The notes beneath the pieces were generated by a model, which was given only the letters and a program-made list of their open reading frames with translations, made no database searches and had not been told where the DNA came from. A stretch of DNA of 64,000 nt from Paragorgia papillata (lineage: Eukaryota; Cnidaria; Anthozoa; Scleralcyonacea; Coralliidae): positions 1-64,000 of the forward strand of contig JAWNZC010000231.1 of the NCBI GenBank assembly GCA_035771165.1. Direction: 5' to 3'. This document shows positions 47,409 to 59,086 of this stretch, in pieces (within the stretch, counting starts at the first letter, position 1; each line of letters begins with the position of its first letter). The position numbers were made by a program, and so were the translations under genes.

Positions 47409-47699
47409 GATGCAGCGCTTTACCGGTGTTTCACAGCCCATTCATGTGACGGAATGGAGCTGTCTGATTGAGTAAAATGCTCATGAATTATTCATGAATT
47501 TGAGAATTATATTTCAACACTAGTACTGCCTACGCAGCAGACTACTTTTATAACCATCATATAAATTATCTTTGAAACAGCCTTATGTGAGTGTCACGCG
47601 TGGCATCATTGGAGCACATGGATTTCAACCACAGCAGGTCATTCAAATTTCTAATAAACACTAATCAAATGAGTTGATCGTGATAATAGTGCTGTATAA

Positions 47700-47800
47700 A
47701 GTGTATAATCCCGTAGGATTTGCATGCTAAATTTGATTTTTTTCTTTTTGAGTTGACTACAATATATGTAAAACTATCAGAAAATTATGCATGGGGTTCA
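47700..47800. repeat. Partial direct copy of the foldback arm
   Basis: CGTAGGATTTGCATGCTAAA, followed by a T-rich tract, recurs at about 47941-47960 inside the left arm of the foldback element. Confidence 0.5.
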
Positions 47801-48742
47801 AATTTTCAACTTTTCGATATACAGGGGTGAGGATCGAGGGGTCGGAGACATGGCTAAATAATAGGAGTGACTCGAATACCTTTCCTGAACCATTATCCTA
47901 GCCTAAATAGTGTGGTATGAAGTGTCATCAAAACAGCTCTCGTAGGATTTGCATGCTAAAGTTGATTTTTGTTTCTTTTTTCAGTTTGGGTTGAATAGGC
48001 GTCAAACTATCATAAAATGCAGTTCAAATTTTCTAATCTCTCAACCCCCCTGTATACGTATTTGAAGAGGTCGAAAATTTGGACCCCATCATTTTCGAGA
48101 TAGTCTAATTGGCGCGCCTCGCAAGTCGCGAGTAAATGGCACGGGTAGCGACCAGATGGCGCGAGTGAACTTTTGTCGCGGGATTTTGTTCCGGCTTTAA
48201 TTTTGCCTGTTGTCTTTTTCTCCGGTTTTGCTACCGGGGGACAAAGAACCTAAAAATATAGATGCAATAAAAGATTAACTCAAATTTCCTCAGCGTGTGT
48301 AAGTGTTCTACGCACAGCGAATGGACAGCGATCATGATGTATCTTCTAAACGCTGTAATCGTCTGTGGGTCTGTCGTTTCTTTATATCGCGCTCCGTCCA
48401 ACGTACCAATATTACTTAGCCAACTTCTAACGATTTTCATGTCGACAATTATTGTGGCCGAATATTAGTCCATATTTGATAAATATCTTAGCTTGCTGTC
48501 AATGTATGTCATCACTATACCATATTTTCCAACGGAAAATATATTACCCGACCAAAGCTTATACTTTAGATACTTTTTGCTAATTTTCGCGCTATGTAGT
48601 ATCTAATTGACAAAACAGCATTCACATACCATTTATTAGGTAACGTATATAGTATACAAATATAAAATAACAAGTCATTTTTGCGCGCCGTGCGTCTTTG
48701 CGTCATTCCTCACTAACACTTATTCACTGCATGGTTTGATAT

Positions 48743-48762
48743 TATATATATATATATATATA
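48743..48762. repeat. (TA)n microsatellite
   Basis: About ten TA repeats in the centre of the foldback element. Confidence 0.9.
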
Positions 48763-49273
48763 CAACGCTCACTACCCATGTGGAAGTTTGAGCACTCTGG
48801 GCCCATGCGCACTTCACGCTATCTATTCTGAATGTACTTCACCGATGCTGTCCCACATGCAGTTGTCCCCGACGATCGCATGTGTATAAGTAATTCATTC
48901 AGATTGTTCCAAGCTACACATATATATATATAGCCGGAGGAGACAAAGCAAAGCCATCCCGTTATCGTCGACTAATGCTTGATGAGAACCATCGACTAAT
49001 ATTCGGCCACAATAATTGTCGACATGTCGGCTAAATATATTTGTAAGTTGGACGGAGCGCGATATAAAAAAACGACAGACGATTACAGCGTTTAGAAGAT
49101 ACATCGCATTCGCTGTCCATTCTCTGTGCGTAAACAACTGAACACACGCAGAGGAAATTTGAGATAATCTATTATTGCATCTATATTTTTAGGTTCTTTG
49201 TCCCCCCGTAGCAAAACCGGAGGAAAAGATCCAGGCAAAATTAAAGCCGGAACAAAAGCCCGCGACAAAAGTT

Positions 49274-49400
49274 TACTCGCGCCATTTAGGCGCTATACTC
49301 GCGCCATTTAGGCGCTATACTCGCGCCATTTAGGCGCTATACTCGCGCCATTTAGTCGCTACTCGCGCAATTTAGTCGCTACTCACGCCATTTACTCGCG
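49274..49400. repeat. 22-bp tandem repeat in the right foldback arm
   Basis: Units of ACTCGCGCCATTTAGGCGCT type, about five to six copies degenerating to 20 bp (TTTAGTCGCT). The left arm holds only about two degenerate units. Confidence 0.85.
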
Positions 49401-49839
49401 AGGCGCGCCAATTAGACTATCTCATCATTTTCTGATATAGTTTGACATCTAGTCAACTTAAAAATAAAAAAAACAACTTTAGCACGAAAATCCTATACGG
49501 GAGCGCGCTGTTTTCACGACACTTCATACCACACTTTAAACAATGCACAAGAGGGTCGGTTTTCGTATATTATAAAAACGTCGTAACAGTGCTGCCGGCG
49601 TAGGCCTGACTGGTCCATGCTAAGCAGACTCACTTTTGCTAATTAGTTATGTTTAGTAAGGGTTAAACAATGGTCACAAGTGTGATGAGCCAAATGTTTC
49701 TTGTTCAGGCTCTCTTGCCACAACATCACTTTCTTTATTAATATTATTTATTCAAATTGTATATTGTGACAAATCAAACTAATAATGAATAATAATAAAA
49801 AAAAAATATCAAATGAGGGTTAATCATCGCCAGTGAAGC

Positions 49840-49939
49840 TTAACACTTTGAAGCCTGACGACGAGTGTTTAACGTTTATTCTGGCTAACGCCAGACGATT
49901 TTATTCAGCACGGGAGAGGTCCAGGCCTCAAAGTGTTAA
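49840..49939. mobile_element. 100-bp MITE with 18-bp inverted ends
   Basis: Ends TTAACACTTTGAAGCCTG and CAGGCCTCAAAGTGTTAA are inverted with one mismatch. The centre has the small hairpin TCTGGCTAACGCCAGA and the shared core CCAGACGATTTTA. Confidence 0.7.
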
Positions 49940-50452
49940 AGGCTGTTTTCATTACGCGCGGCTTGCACGTGCGGAGCGGGCTTTGAAATTTGGAAATTTT
50001 CAACTTCCAACTGGCGAACTGAACAATGCACGCTTGGCCCGCGCAGACAAAGCGGACGTAATAGAAAGCACGCTTAACGCCATGTATACGATGAGCCGCA
50101 GGCCCCGCGAAAGTTGACGTTATAAAGCTTCGCGATCAATGAAGTCATTTTGTGTTTTATTTAATTTACAGACAAGGAAACTTCAAAATACCGGTGTGAG
50201 AAGTGGTCATCACACTGGTGCTTCAGAGCTGAACGAAGCTCGAGATCCTTCTCCAGCAGTCGGTAACCACACAAACAAAGGTTTTAGAAACGTTTATTTA
50301 TTTGTATATATTGGTAAAGAATAGATAACCAATAGAATGGTAACCAAGGCCATAGCTGATATATTGAGGGAAATGGTTGGGAAACTTCATAAAATCCATT
50401 GTTATAGGTTTTTGTGTACATTGCATATGCACGGTCACGGTTGAAAATTCTG
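49940..50452. other. Unassigned; possible small exon
   Basis: About 50171-50261 is open between a TTTAATTTACAG and a CGGTAACC that could serve as splice sites. The encoded stretch (around RKLQNTGVRSGHHTGASELN) matches no family I know. Evidence for a real exon is weak. Confidence 0.2.
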
Positions 50453-50461
50453 TTGTTTGAC

Positions 50462-51941
50462 TAGCCTGCGGGCAGGCCCTCCTGTTGCTGTGAAATGTGG
50501 GCCTGCAACAAAGCATGTTTTTTTTTCATCACTCGCGGCCGTCCGTCAAAGGCCGCGTATTTCTATTGGTCGAATTTGGCTGCCACTAGTTTCTATTGGT
50601 AGAACAAAATTAATCAAGAATAAATTATTTCTAAAGTTATTGTTTACGGACTTGAACAATGCATGGAGTGAGACATATTTCAATAAGACGGCTATTAAAG
50701 ACGCCGTAGCTCTTAATATTTTGAAAACACATCGCTGTGGAACAAAGGAAAAGAAATAGCAAAGTAGATCCGGATTGAAACTCCATCAATCTCTCTGTCT
50801 GTCAGTGTCTGGCTTTATAATACAGAAGCAAGTGTCATCACTTCATCACAAATCGAGCCCCGTCCGTCGCCTTGACTCAATAATAATGTGCTGTTCAAAA
50901 CGTCAAAACATATTAATAAGAGGATATTGCACATTCACTTAATTCGTGTAATAAAGATTATTGATAAATGAGGTAAGCTCTTTTTCAAACGAAGTTTCTT
51001 TCTGCCATTAAATGTCTGTGCTATTGTCTGGAACTTAATTGATATTATCCAATTTGTGCGCCAGTGCGCGCGTCTGGTCACGGTTCTGGTATTATTTATA
51101 TTATCGAAGCCGACTGGCTCGAGGCTACCAGTTATTCAGTTCAGAATGACCCAGTTTTTTAACTCAACAGCCAGAAGGAAAGTCTTGCTAAATTTGATAA
51201 AACACTTGAATTTCTTAACTATTAATATGTCGCCATTTAGACTATAATGATATACGCACCTGGTTCTATATGTCGGCTATCTTTGAAAGCGTCTGAAAGT
51301 GTCTATATGTTCATTTAAGTTAGGTTTTCGCACCTTCCCTAGCTGCAACTTGCACATTTACACGGGAAGCGCTATCTTGACGATATTCTGTCGCCAACAG
51401 CTGGATCAGTGAATGCCGTGCAGTGAATCACAAACACCTAATCTCGAATAACGATTTATCAATGTTTCTTGCAAAATCAAAGTTATGTTCGTCTTCCACA
51501 AATTAGAGATAGCAAATTTATAAAACTAAAATCTGAGGTTGTCATGATCCAATCTTAGTACATTCAATTTGATTCAAACTGAAGACGTTATCACGCATCG
51601 CCATCGCGGCTAAACTGTTTCGCTACATGTTTTTAGTCTAAAGTTGAATATTTTAAACTCCTAACTACATACCCGATAATCGTTAGATGCGTTACATTGC
51701 TTCTGGCTTTCTTATAAATAGATTTTTTGAGTTTTCAGTAACGAGTATAGTTGATAGTGTGAAATTTACATCTTCGGATTGTGCTTTGAATGAGGATTTT
51801 TACACAGACTTCCGGAAGAATGTGATTGGCTGGATTCGCGACATTTGCATATTAATTAAGTGGGCGTTATCAATTTACCCCTAGGATTGTTGCAGGCTCT
51901 CATTTCACAGCGCCGCGTTGAGAGAGCCTACTCCCAGGCTA
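50462..51941. mobile_element. Non-autonomous DNA transposon, TIRs of about 50 bp, 9-bp target duplication
   Basis: The left end TAGCCTGCGGGCAGGCCCTC (50462) and right end (51941) are imperfect inverted copies sharing GCTGTGAAATG and GCCTGCAAC. They are flanked by TTGTTTGAC (50453-50461) and TTGTTTTAC (51942-51950), a 9-bp duplication with one mismatch. No transposase is visible inside; small open frames look random. A 9-bp duplication suits Mutator-like elements. Confidence 0.7.
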
Positions 51942-51950
51942 TTGTTTTAC

Positions 51951-53279
51951 TATTGTTTTACCTTTGCGAACTAAGATAGCAGTGCAGAAGGGATTGGGCT
52001 CTACGTGTTTGTTTTGGTTGCTGGTTCGAGGTATTCCACTACTTATTACAAATAATGACATTTTTCGAGCCATGCTTGCAATAGAAAACGTTTGTGTTCA
52101 GTCTTTGGCCATATCAAATGAGCTTTAAAAAACTTTGTGTACCGCAGTCAAACACTGTTCTCAACCTCCAAGTCGGTTCTTTGTACAATATATTCGAAGT
52201 TTGCGGATTTCCTAACCATCTCCCTCTATCAACTATATGCCAAGGCGTATCAGACTCGAGAATGAACAACAGAGGAAGTCCCTGGCACCCCCTGGGAAAT
52301 CCATCAAATAAGGTGACTGAAAATGTGAAAATGCCGCGAACGATAGTCTGCGTGCAGACTTCACCCGTTTCCGTTCCTCGGAGGGTGAAGTCTGCACTTG
52401 GGCTACGCGTGTGATGAACAAAGGAGCGCCGGCAATGTCTAAATCTAAAACAAGACGCCTGGGTCTGTCGTTCACTCGGGCTACTGGCAAAGTATGGAGG
52501 TGTACATGTTTGGGTAAAATATACTGATTGTGGTGTTTATGCAGCAATCACAAAATCGAAGGCTGAATCGAAGATCAACCACCTTTCGGCTTCCGCAGAG
52601 GTTCTGTACCGGGCTAGCTAAGGTGGGAGTGGGCCGAGGAAGATAAGATCGACGGCTGAATGTGGCGCATACGTACTTCACTCACAGAGGTGAACATGTT
52701 TACTTTCAAGACAGTTGTCAGCCACATCTGATCGCTATTAAACTACAAAGTCAGTCAGTCTCTTTAGAAATCTACCAACAATGTGCGAGAACACCTTGAT
52801 CAATAGGCAAAGCTGTTCCACTTTTTGTCCAACTTCAAAAGCAAAAAGAGCAAAGAACTTACATGTCTCACGGACTCACTCCGTCACACCTCTAACAACT
52901 CACCGGAAGTATGAATAGTAGCGGAAGTAAAAAATGCAAAATCGTGACACCCAAAAATAATAATAATAAAAAACCGAGCCGAAAACCTGGTAACTATTTC
53001 TTAAACTCAATAATTCATGAGCTTATTAGCCAATCAGTAGTGAATAAAAGTGTCAATAGAATATTCCATATAATATGCTATTCGATATTTTATTCATCGT
53101 TAAGTTATAACATTGACCTTCAAATGCTTCTCCAAGTTTACCATTTGTCATATTTAGCTTATAAGTGTTTTTTTTTTTTGATCTGCCGTACATTGCTCAA
53201 GCAATAATTCAACCAAACTTTAACTATACTTTTATCTTATCTTCAAAATTCCTGTGCTAACAAATATTTAGTGAAGCAT
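51951..53279. other. Unassigned; one palindrome
   Basis: No convincing gene. Holds the inverted repeat at 52352-52397 and a (TAA)n-like tract near 52957. Confidence 0.4.
52352..52397. repeat. 15-bp perfect inverted repeat, 16-nt loop
   Basis: GTGCAGACTTCACCC and its exact inverse; weaker pairing extends outward (TAGTCTGC versus GGGCTACGC). Confidence 0.8.
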
Positions 53280-53656
53280 GCTACACACCATTCTCGTACC
53301 CAGACCCAAGGGCTAATGCGTGAAGTGGCTCTGGGAATCTCTGGAAATATGAGCGTTCTGATTGGCTTTACGAAACAATGAAAATAATTCAAACAAATTC
53401 AACAAAATAAGAATTTCACAATCTACACTCTGTTTGCCATAAACGTACGTTTGATATAATTTGACAAATCAAATAACAGCAATACACCACATTTAAATTC
53501 GAAAATATAATACTATAAACTAATATTTATCATGTAGCGATCGTCTCGCAAAACAACAGCCTTCAATCCCATATTCTTTCGTACGTTTCGCCAGTTGGTC
53601 TTCGATGCATGAGTACGTTTAAAATGGAGTTGACCAAAACACTTTCTTCCCAGAGT

Positions 53657-53702
53657 GGGCTGATGTTCCTCGTTTTAGAGGGCTGATGTTCCTCGTTTTA
53701 GA
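53657..53702. repeat. 23-bp tandem duplication
   Basis: Two exact copies of a unit beginning GGGCTGATGTTCCTCG, within the transposon. Confidence 0.9.
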
Positions 53703-54071
53703 TTGTAGACTGTCAAACACCAGGGGAAGAAATTGATAAATATTGAATTTGCCAAATCCGCTTGGCAATACAGCTGTGATGTCTTCGACTCCGCGAACGT
53801 GACTCGAACGATGGCTGTTATGGCATCTTGCTGTTCTCTCTTTAACACTAAACTAGATTGTCTCGTTCTTTCCAAACGCATAGCTTCGTTTACCTCGCGA
53901 TTCATGACGGATACGATACGATTTACACGAGATTTATACACGAGATTTGTTGAAAGGAGGGGAAATGACAAGCCGTTTATACCATTAGTCTGGGCACGAG
54001 TTTGGAATGTTTGGAATGCGCCTGACGTCACTGCGTCGGGAGATCCAGGGTTTCCCAGGGCCTTCGCGAGA

Positions 54072-54090
54072 GGGGGGGGGGGGGGGGGGG
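54072..54090. repeat. G19 homopolymer
   Basis: Run of about 19 G near the right end of the transposon. Confidence 0.9.
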
Positions 54091-54124
54091 TGGTGAGCGC
54101 CTGGGTACGAGAATGGCTACACAC

Positions 54125-55595
54125 TATTTATTTTATTAGCCTGCCTCGTACCCAGGCGCGATTAAACACCGGGGCGCGCAAGGAGCGATTGGGTTTGAGC
54201 GCTTTGGGGATTGGCTGGCAGATCTTGCAGATGTCATGGCCGACAATCATGAAAACGTCTCGGGCCGCTCAGCAACAAAGAAATAATATACATGAAAAAA
54301 CCACCGGTATATTTTGTTTACACAAACTCGAGATCGTGTTCTACTGATATTCCTATTTGTTGAGGAAGTGTAAGAATTGTTTACCAGGTTCTAGGGTGTA
54401 AACCGCAAGATTTACGTCCGTTTCAGCAACCGCAACTTTTGTTATTGCCAGCTAGCAATCGCGTGCACTGTTAGATAAATTGAGAAGAACAATTGTAGTA
54501 AGTAGGAAATGAACTCAGTTGTGGTTGTTGATCATGACGAAAGGCATGTATTTCCATAAGTAGGGTACATAAGCTAGACTGCAAATGAATGTGATTAAAT
54601 AAAAGAAAATGAAAGAAAGATACAATCCCGGAATTGTGTGGATCAGTGTTAGATAGTTGAACTGCTCAGCTCTTTGACGTCAGCAGTATTTAGTTATTGC
54701 ACAGACAGGATGAACTAATTATCGGTAAATATAACTTCAGAACACCAAGAGTGTGAGATATACGACAGCGCATGAGATAGAAGACGATTGTTGATTGTTG
54801 ATTGTTACCAGTTAGGATCACAAAAAAATAGATGGAAGTCAGATACGAGTAAGTTTTATACGAGCTGTTGGACTTTCAATAACTCAACCTCTAATAAAGA
54901 TTTGGAGCAAACTATTGTGTAAGTTTCTGGTTTCCTAAACTGGCAAACAAAGAACTTGTAGGGCACGAGGTAACATCAGCACGCGAGAGAAGATTCCTCT
55001 TTACGCAGTGAGCCATTGTCGTCAATATTTGGTCAGACAAATAATTCAGTAGGTCTCTTGAGTCGTTCAAAAATAAATTAACAATGACCAACAGCGCATG
55101 CTTTAACTATTTCCTGTCCGAATTCACCTCTGGGGAAGCCCTCTCATTTCAATATTTTTTCCTGCAAGAAGTACATGTCAGTGGTCGCTACCATTAGCAG
55201 AAGGGCCATACTGACACCTATACATGCAAACCGCGCAGGGGCCTAGAACTTTGCCTCACGAATGACTGGACGTTAGCGTTCAAGTTACCATATTTTAACT
55301 TACATTGAGTTCACTGATCTAACCTTACTATATTTCGATTGTTGTTTCAACACTGCCTACGCAGCACGTTACTTTTATTTCACTATTTTGACTCTGGGTT
55401 TTGACGGTCTTCCACTGTCCCAGTCTGATATAGTTTGCCGTCCGGCTTTCTTGTCTTAACGACATGAAAATAGATGGACGAATTGAAGATGGAAAACTTG
55501 TCGTTTACCGGATTTTATAACAACTGACGAGTTTCTCGTCAACTGACGAGTTTCTTGTCTGCTAATATAATTCGACTGAATGCCGAAATGCAGTT
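54125..55595. other. Unassigned, with fragments of dispersed repeats
   Basis: Starts with a second CTCGTACCCAGGCGCG-type end (about 54146) without a partner. A TTCAACACTGCCTACGCAGC stretch near 55350 resembles 47512-47540. No gene was recognised. Confidence 0.4.
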
Positions 55596-55772
55596 TTAAA
55601 AACATGTGTCATCAGTCTGTCGTTGGAAGGCCGTAATCTCTCTCTTGCCGTCGAACTCTGGCGTTACGTAAGAATCTTGCGATCCACGGACACACCCGAA
55701 GAACTTTCCAATAGTTCCGTCGTCTTGTGAGCATTTCACTGAATATATCGGGTTGTTCGTCGGTAGCTGCTT

Positions 55773-56092
55773 ATAATAATATATCGGGTTGTTCGTTGGT
55801 CGCTGCTTTGAACAACTCTCGCACTTTCTTGGCTTCTTCCAGTGACTCTTTGGTCGCGGTTGTGGTAACATCTGTTGGCCAACGTTCTGGTTCCGCGAGC
55901 CACTTTGGTCCAGTCCACCACAGTTCATTGTCATAATAATATATCGGGTTGTTCGTTGGTCGCTGCTTTGAACAACTCTCGCACTTTCTTGGCTTCTTCC
56001 AGTGACTCTTTGGTCGCGGTTGTGGTAACATCTGTTGGCCAACGTTCTGGTTCCGCGAGCCACTTTGGTCCAGTCCACCACAGTTCATTGTC
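55773..56092. repeat. 160-bp exact tandem duplication
   Basis: Copies 55773-55932 and 55933-56092 appear identical; a further 28-bp partial copy lies at about 55744. It duplicates the coding stretch starting NELWWTGPKWLAEPERWP. 160 is not a multiple of three, so it also shifts the frame. Confidence 0.93.
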
Positions 56093-56614
56093 TTGAGACA
56101 CAGCTCCCCCACAACTGCCCAGATCTGCGGGGTTCTCGTGGGTCGGCACATGTCTCCACTTAATCCCTTTCTTTTCTTGGATTTTGTTTACACAATTCTG
56201 TCCGAATTGCCGCCATTTATTCAATGTAGTGCTAGTGTACTGTCTAACCAGCAGTATAGGTGTTCTTGATGGGAAATCCCTGTACGGCATCTGCGATGTT
56301 TCCTGCAAAGTTCACTGCCATGTGTCCAGCAACCAGTTCTTGACGTGGTATTGTCAGTCCTTGCTTGGCCAATCGAGACTTTGCCGTTAGGAGATGGTGT
56401 AGACCGCCGCGGCTACTCCTTTCCCACTCGCGAACACGTGGAGATCGATGCTGTTTATCGGCTCTTTGTACTTTACGAGTGATCTTGCTGTTGTGATCCG
56501 CGCTAGCAATTCTCCCTCCCATCGGTTCCACCATTCTACGAGGTCTGCTGGTAGCTGTTGATCCCAACCACATTTAAGGTCCGTTGCAGGCATTTCTATA
56601 TAACATCTTCCCAC
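56093..56614 (-). pseudogene. BEL/Pao RNase H and following region
   Basis: Contains SIDLHVFASGKGVAAAVYT, where the usual GDA before SGKG is shortened, then SRLAKQGLTIPRQELVAGHMAVN, and WRHVPTHENPADLGSCGG at the RNase H end. Three frames are needed to follow it. Confidence 0.75.
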
Positions 56615-57175
56615 GGAGTGTTAAGGGCGATGCAACTCCCAAAGGATCATAAATCTTCGCTAACGTGGTTAGGATACCTCTTTTCGTCGTTTGCACTGTT
56701 TCTTTGGACACGATGACACTTATTGTATCTTCTCGCTTGTTCCAGGTGAGTCCTAGAAGACTACAAACTTCTCCCGTCGGCTCTCCTAACTGTTGTTTCG
56801 CGAAGGTTTGGTCTTGCACATCTACGTCGCTTTTCTTAGATTCCAGTGTGGCCTCGTTGGAATGCCACTTGTGCAACTCGAAGGCAGCGTCAGCGAAGAT
56901 CTCCGTGGCGTCATTCTTCAATTTCTTGGCTTTGGTTGTCGTTGCACCAGAAATCAAGTCATCGACGTAAAGGCTTTTGTTGATTTCGTGAACGGCTGGA
57001 CTTTTGAGCCGCCAAGCAAGCAAGAAAGGCGAAGGAGCTATAGGCCAAATAACGCCCTTGTGAATCTGAGGGTCTCAACTACTCTCGTTTCCAGATTCTT
57101 TAGCTATTGAAATCTGAGGGCATACCGGTCTTCCTCAAATCCGGACCTGCAAAAACGCTTTCTTGATGTCACCGT
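56574..57175 (-). pseudogene. BEL/Pao reverse transcriptase fragment
   Basis: Starts at GDIKKAFLQVRI (motif A), then stops and a deletion; the next open frame (56574-57023) has SLYVDDLISG (catalytic YVDD), LLGLTWNKREDTI and IYDPLGVASPLTLRGK, the A17/Pao signature. The region with motif B is lost. Confidence 0.85.
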
Positions 57176-57239
57176 ATTCATTGATAACTTTCGACTTGTC
57201 GAGTTTACGCACCAGATTGTTCAATCTTCGCAAGCTTGT

Positions 57240-57537
57240 TTATTTTCCTTTTGGCAATGGAGGGTGGTTCCCCTTCCAGGGCAGACCAGTCTGATACCAT
57301 TCTTCTTGACGTCTTTCCAACCGTTCTTTGAACTCTTCATATACTTTGTTTTGGTCCCCAATGGCTGAATCTGCTAGGCCAAATACGTCTAGTTTGCAGA
57401 GTTCCTCGTAATCTACGTTTTCCGTTTGCGTGAGTAACATTGCGGTGATGTGGAATTCCTGACCGGGGGAAGTAATAGTCCATCCCAATTTCGTTAGCTG
57501 CGGTGTTCATTCGTGGGCATGCATTCGCTGTTTCCAA
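57240..57537 (-). pseudogene. BEL/Pao protease-RT linker
   Basis: Includes GWTITSPG, DYEELCKLDVFGLADS and GLPWKGNHPPLP, the conserved run before RT in this family. It ends at an in-frame stop at 57240, and sequence expected between here and the RT palm is missing. Confidence 0.75.
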
Positions 57538-57540
57538 GGA

Positions 57541-57966
57541 TTAGGTGGACAGGTAGGTCTGGTTTCTTATCTTTATCTTCCATAACAACTCCTGTAAGAT
57601 GTGGGTTTTCGGTAGGAGTCTTTTGTTATGAGGATTCTTAATGGTCATTAACTGCGGTTTTTCAATTTTCGTGACGTTTACGTCCATGTGGAAATCTTCT
57701 TTCAACGAGCGCAGTTTAATCTGACAAGTCTCCATCTTTCGTGTCGTCGCCCCGAGCATCATTTCAATTATTCACATTCCAGTGCTTTGTGGTCTTGCGA
57801 GTTGCGCCAATTCGCTTCGGAGTAATGCCGCCGAGGCGTATGAACTCCCTGCTCCAGCATCCAGCAAGACACGACATTTTATTCCATGGACTTCCACAAC
57901 GACGACCTGATATACAACTTGTTGGTGGCCCCCTTGTTTGGCGGTATTGATTCTGTCAACTGGCAC
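57541..57966 (-). pseudogene. BEL/Pao retropepsin (DUF1758-like)
   Basis: The active-site segment reads LLDAGAGSSYAS, so the usual D-T-G is D-A-G. A stop follows at about 57772; the next open stretch (57541-57762) continues the same domain in another frame. The protease would process Gag-Pol in an intact element. Confidence 0.8.
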
Positions 57967-57969
57967 TTC

Positions 57970-58180
57970 TTTATCACAAATCGAAGTGTGATGTATGCGT
58001 CACAGTTTCGACAGTTCGATCGACTTTTGCATTCTGCTGCTCTATGGCCGGCCTTCGCACAGTTAAAACAAAGGCGCTTCTGTTGAAGAAGGCGTCTTCT
58101 TTCAGCTGCGTCGATCACTTTATTACATTCGACGGATTTGTGCTCTTCACTGACGCAGTTAACGCATTTTTGGGATCGGA
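57970..58180 (-). pseudogene. BEL/Pao Gag nucleocapsid region (zinc knuckles)
   Basis: Two CX2CX4HX4C knuckles are visible: CVNCVSEEHKSVEC (about 58136-58177) and CFNCAKAGHRAAEC, then a partial third CRNC. A frame change follows the last one, before the protease. Confidence 0.8.
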
Positions 58181-58348
58181 TTTCCCCTTGATGTTGTTTG
58201 TTGTGAACTGCGCTATATTTACAATCAGGGTTATTTTACGTTGATTTTAAGGTGGCTCCATACAGTTTCTTGAAAAATGGAAAATACAAGTTTGAGAGTT
58301 CAAAGCACGTGCATAAACAATTAGGAAAAAGAATAAAACTAAATGTTA

Positions 58349-58351
<3 letters not shown>

Positions 58352-58386
<35 letters not shown>
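58352..58386. repeat. (TA)n microsatellite
   Basis: About 17 TA repeats. Confidence 0.95.
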
Positions 58387-58390
<4 letters not shown>

Positions 58391-58804
58391 CACACGTCTA
58401 GTTCTTTAAACTTCTTTTGCCATAAACCGCAAACTTCAAAGCGCCAAAAAAAAGCTGTGATTTCACTCTATAGGGTTCAGTTCGCATACACATGTTTTTC
58501 GTTTAACTCAAACGCTGCTAATGCTGATTGCTTCATTATACCAAAAATACATTGTCCTCAGCGTGCACAAGTTTGCATAAACGTGGCGAGTTTCCAGACC
58601 ATATCTTAACTATGATACTTCTACAGCTAAGTGTTAAATCCCGATAACCGAAGCATTTATTAACCATAACTAACTTATTTACTGTGGGAGTTTCGTAAAA
58701 ACATACTTGTTTTTACAAAATGTTTATTCACTATTATTTCAAATTTCACGCGATTTTTTTATCTCCCATACAAACTGAATTGAATTGCTCATTATAAATG
58801 CGCG

Positions 58805-58847
58805 GTCTTTATCTGTATAAATCCCAGGGAAGTATACAGATAAAGAC
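58805..58847. repeat. 15-bp perfect inverted repeat, 13-nt loop
   Basis: GTCTTTATCTGTATA and its exact inverse around 58820-58832, just outside the TIR element. Confidence 0.85.
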
Positions 58848-59086
58848 AAAACCTTGTGAAGTTTGGGCTAGTACTATTTCATGATACAGCGATACAACGA
58901 TACAGGAACCTGGAACCGGAACCGAATGTTATTTTATCCTAATTTATGCTAATTATTCAAATTACGCGTTATAAAAGTACAAACTATTTCTCTTTTCAGG
59001 GAGGAGTTGTTCTGAAGAAATACCAGGGATACGTGCGATTATCCTTAACCCTTTAAAGCCTGGAGCTTTCCCGTTGATCAAACAGT

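Larger units (their letters stand above)
47910..49534. mobile_element. Foldback DNA transposon with arms of about 500 bp
   Basis: The ends are GTGTGGTATGAAGTGTC at 47910 and its inverse at 49534. Inverted similarity extends inward through ATTGGCGCGCCTCGC, TTAAAGCCGG/CCGGCTTTAA, the GGTTCTTTGTCCCCC region and GCGCTCCGTCC up to about 48475 and 48990. There is no transposase; short open frames lie within the arms. No clear target duplication was found. Confidence 0.75.
53289..54115. mobile_element. Non-autonomous DNA transposon, 15-bp TIR, perfect 9-bp target duplication
   Basis: CATTCTCGTACCCAG at 53289-53303 and its exact inverse at 54101-54115, flanked by GCTACACAC at 53280-53288 and 54116-54124. 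Length 827 bp. Overlapping open frames on both strands (about 149 and 204 codons) inside it look random. The 9-bp duplication suggests a Mutator-like mobiliser. Confidence 0.85.
55596..58245 (-). mobile_element. Decayed BEL/Pao LTR retrotransposon
   Basis: On the minus strand from right to left: Gag zinc knuckles, retropepsin, the DUF1758-type extension, RT, RNase H and the following Pao region, in the canonical BEL/Pao order. The reading frame is broken at least six times. Part of the RT N-terminus is missing, no integrase catalytic core is seen, and neither LTR was found. An old internal fragment. Confidence 0.85.
58246..58865. other. Non-coding, with (TA)n and a hairpin
   Basis: No gene; see 58352-58386 and 58805-58847. 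Confidence 0.5.

Noticed and set aside
49833..50117. 94-codon open frame, plus strand
   Set aside because: It starts inside a 100-bp MITE and has no recognisable domain.
53675..54347. Overlapping 149- and 204-codon open frames
   Set aside because: They overlap antisense to each other inside a TIR element, run through a poly-G tract and show no family motif.
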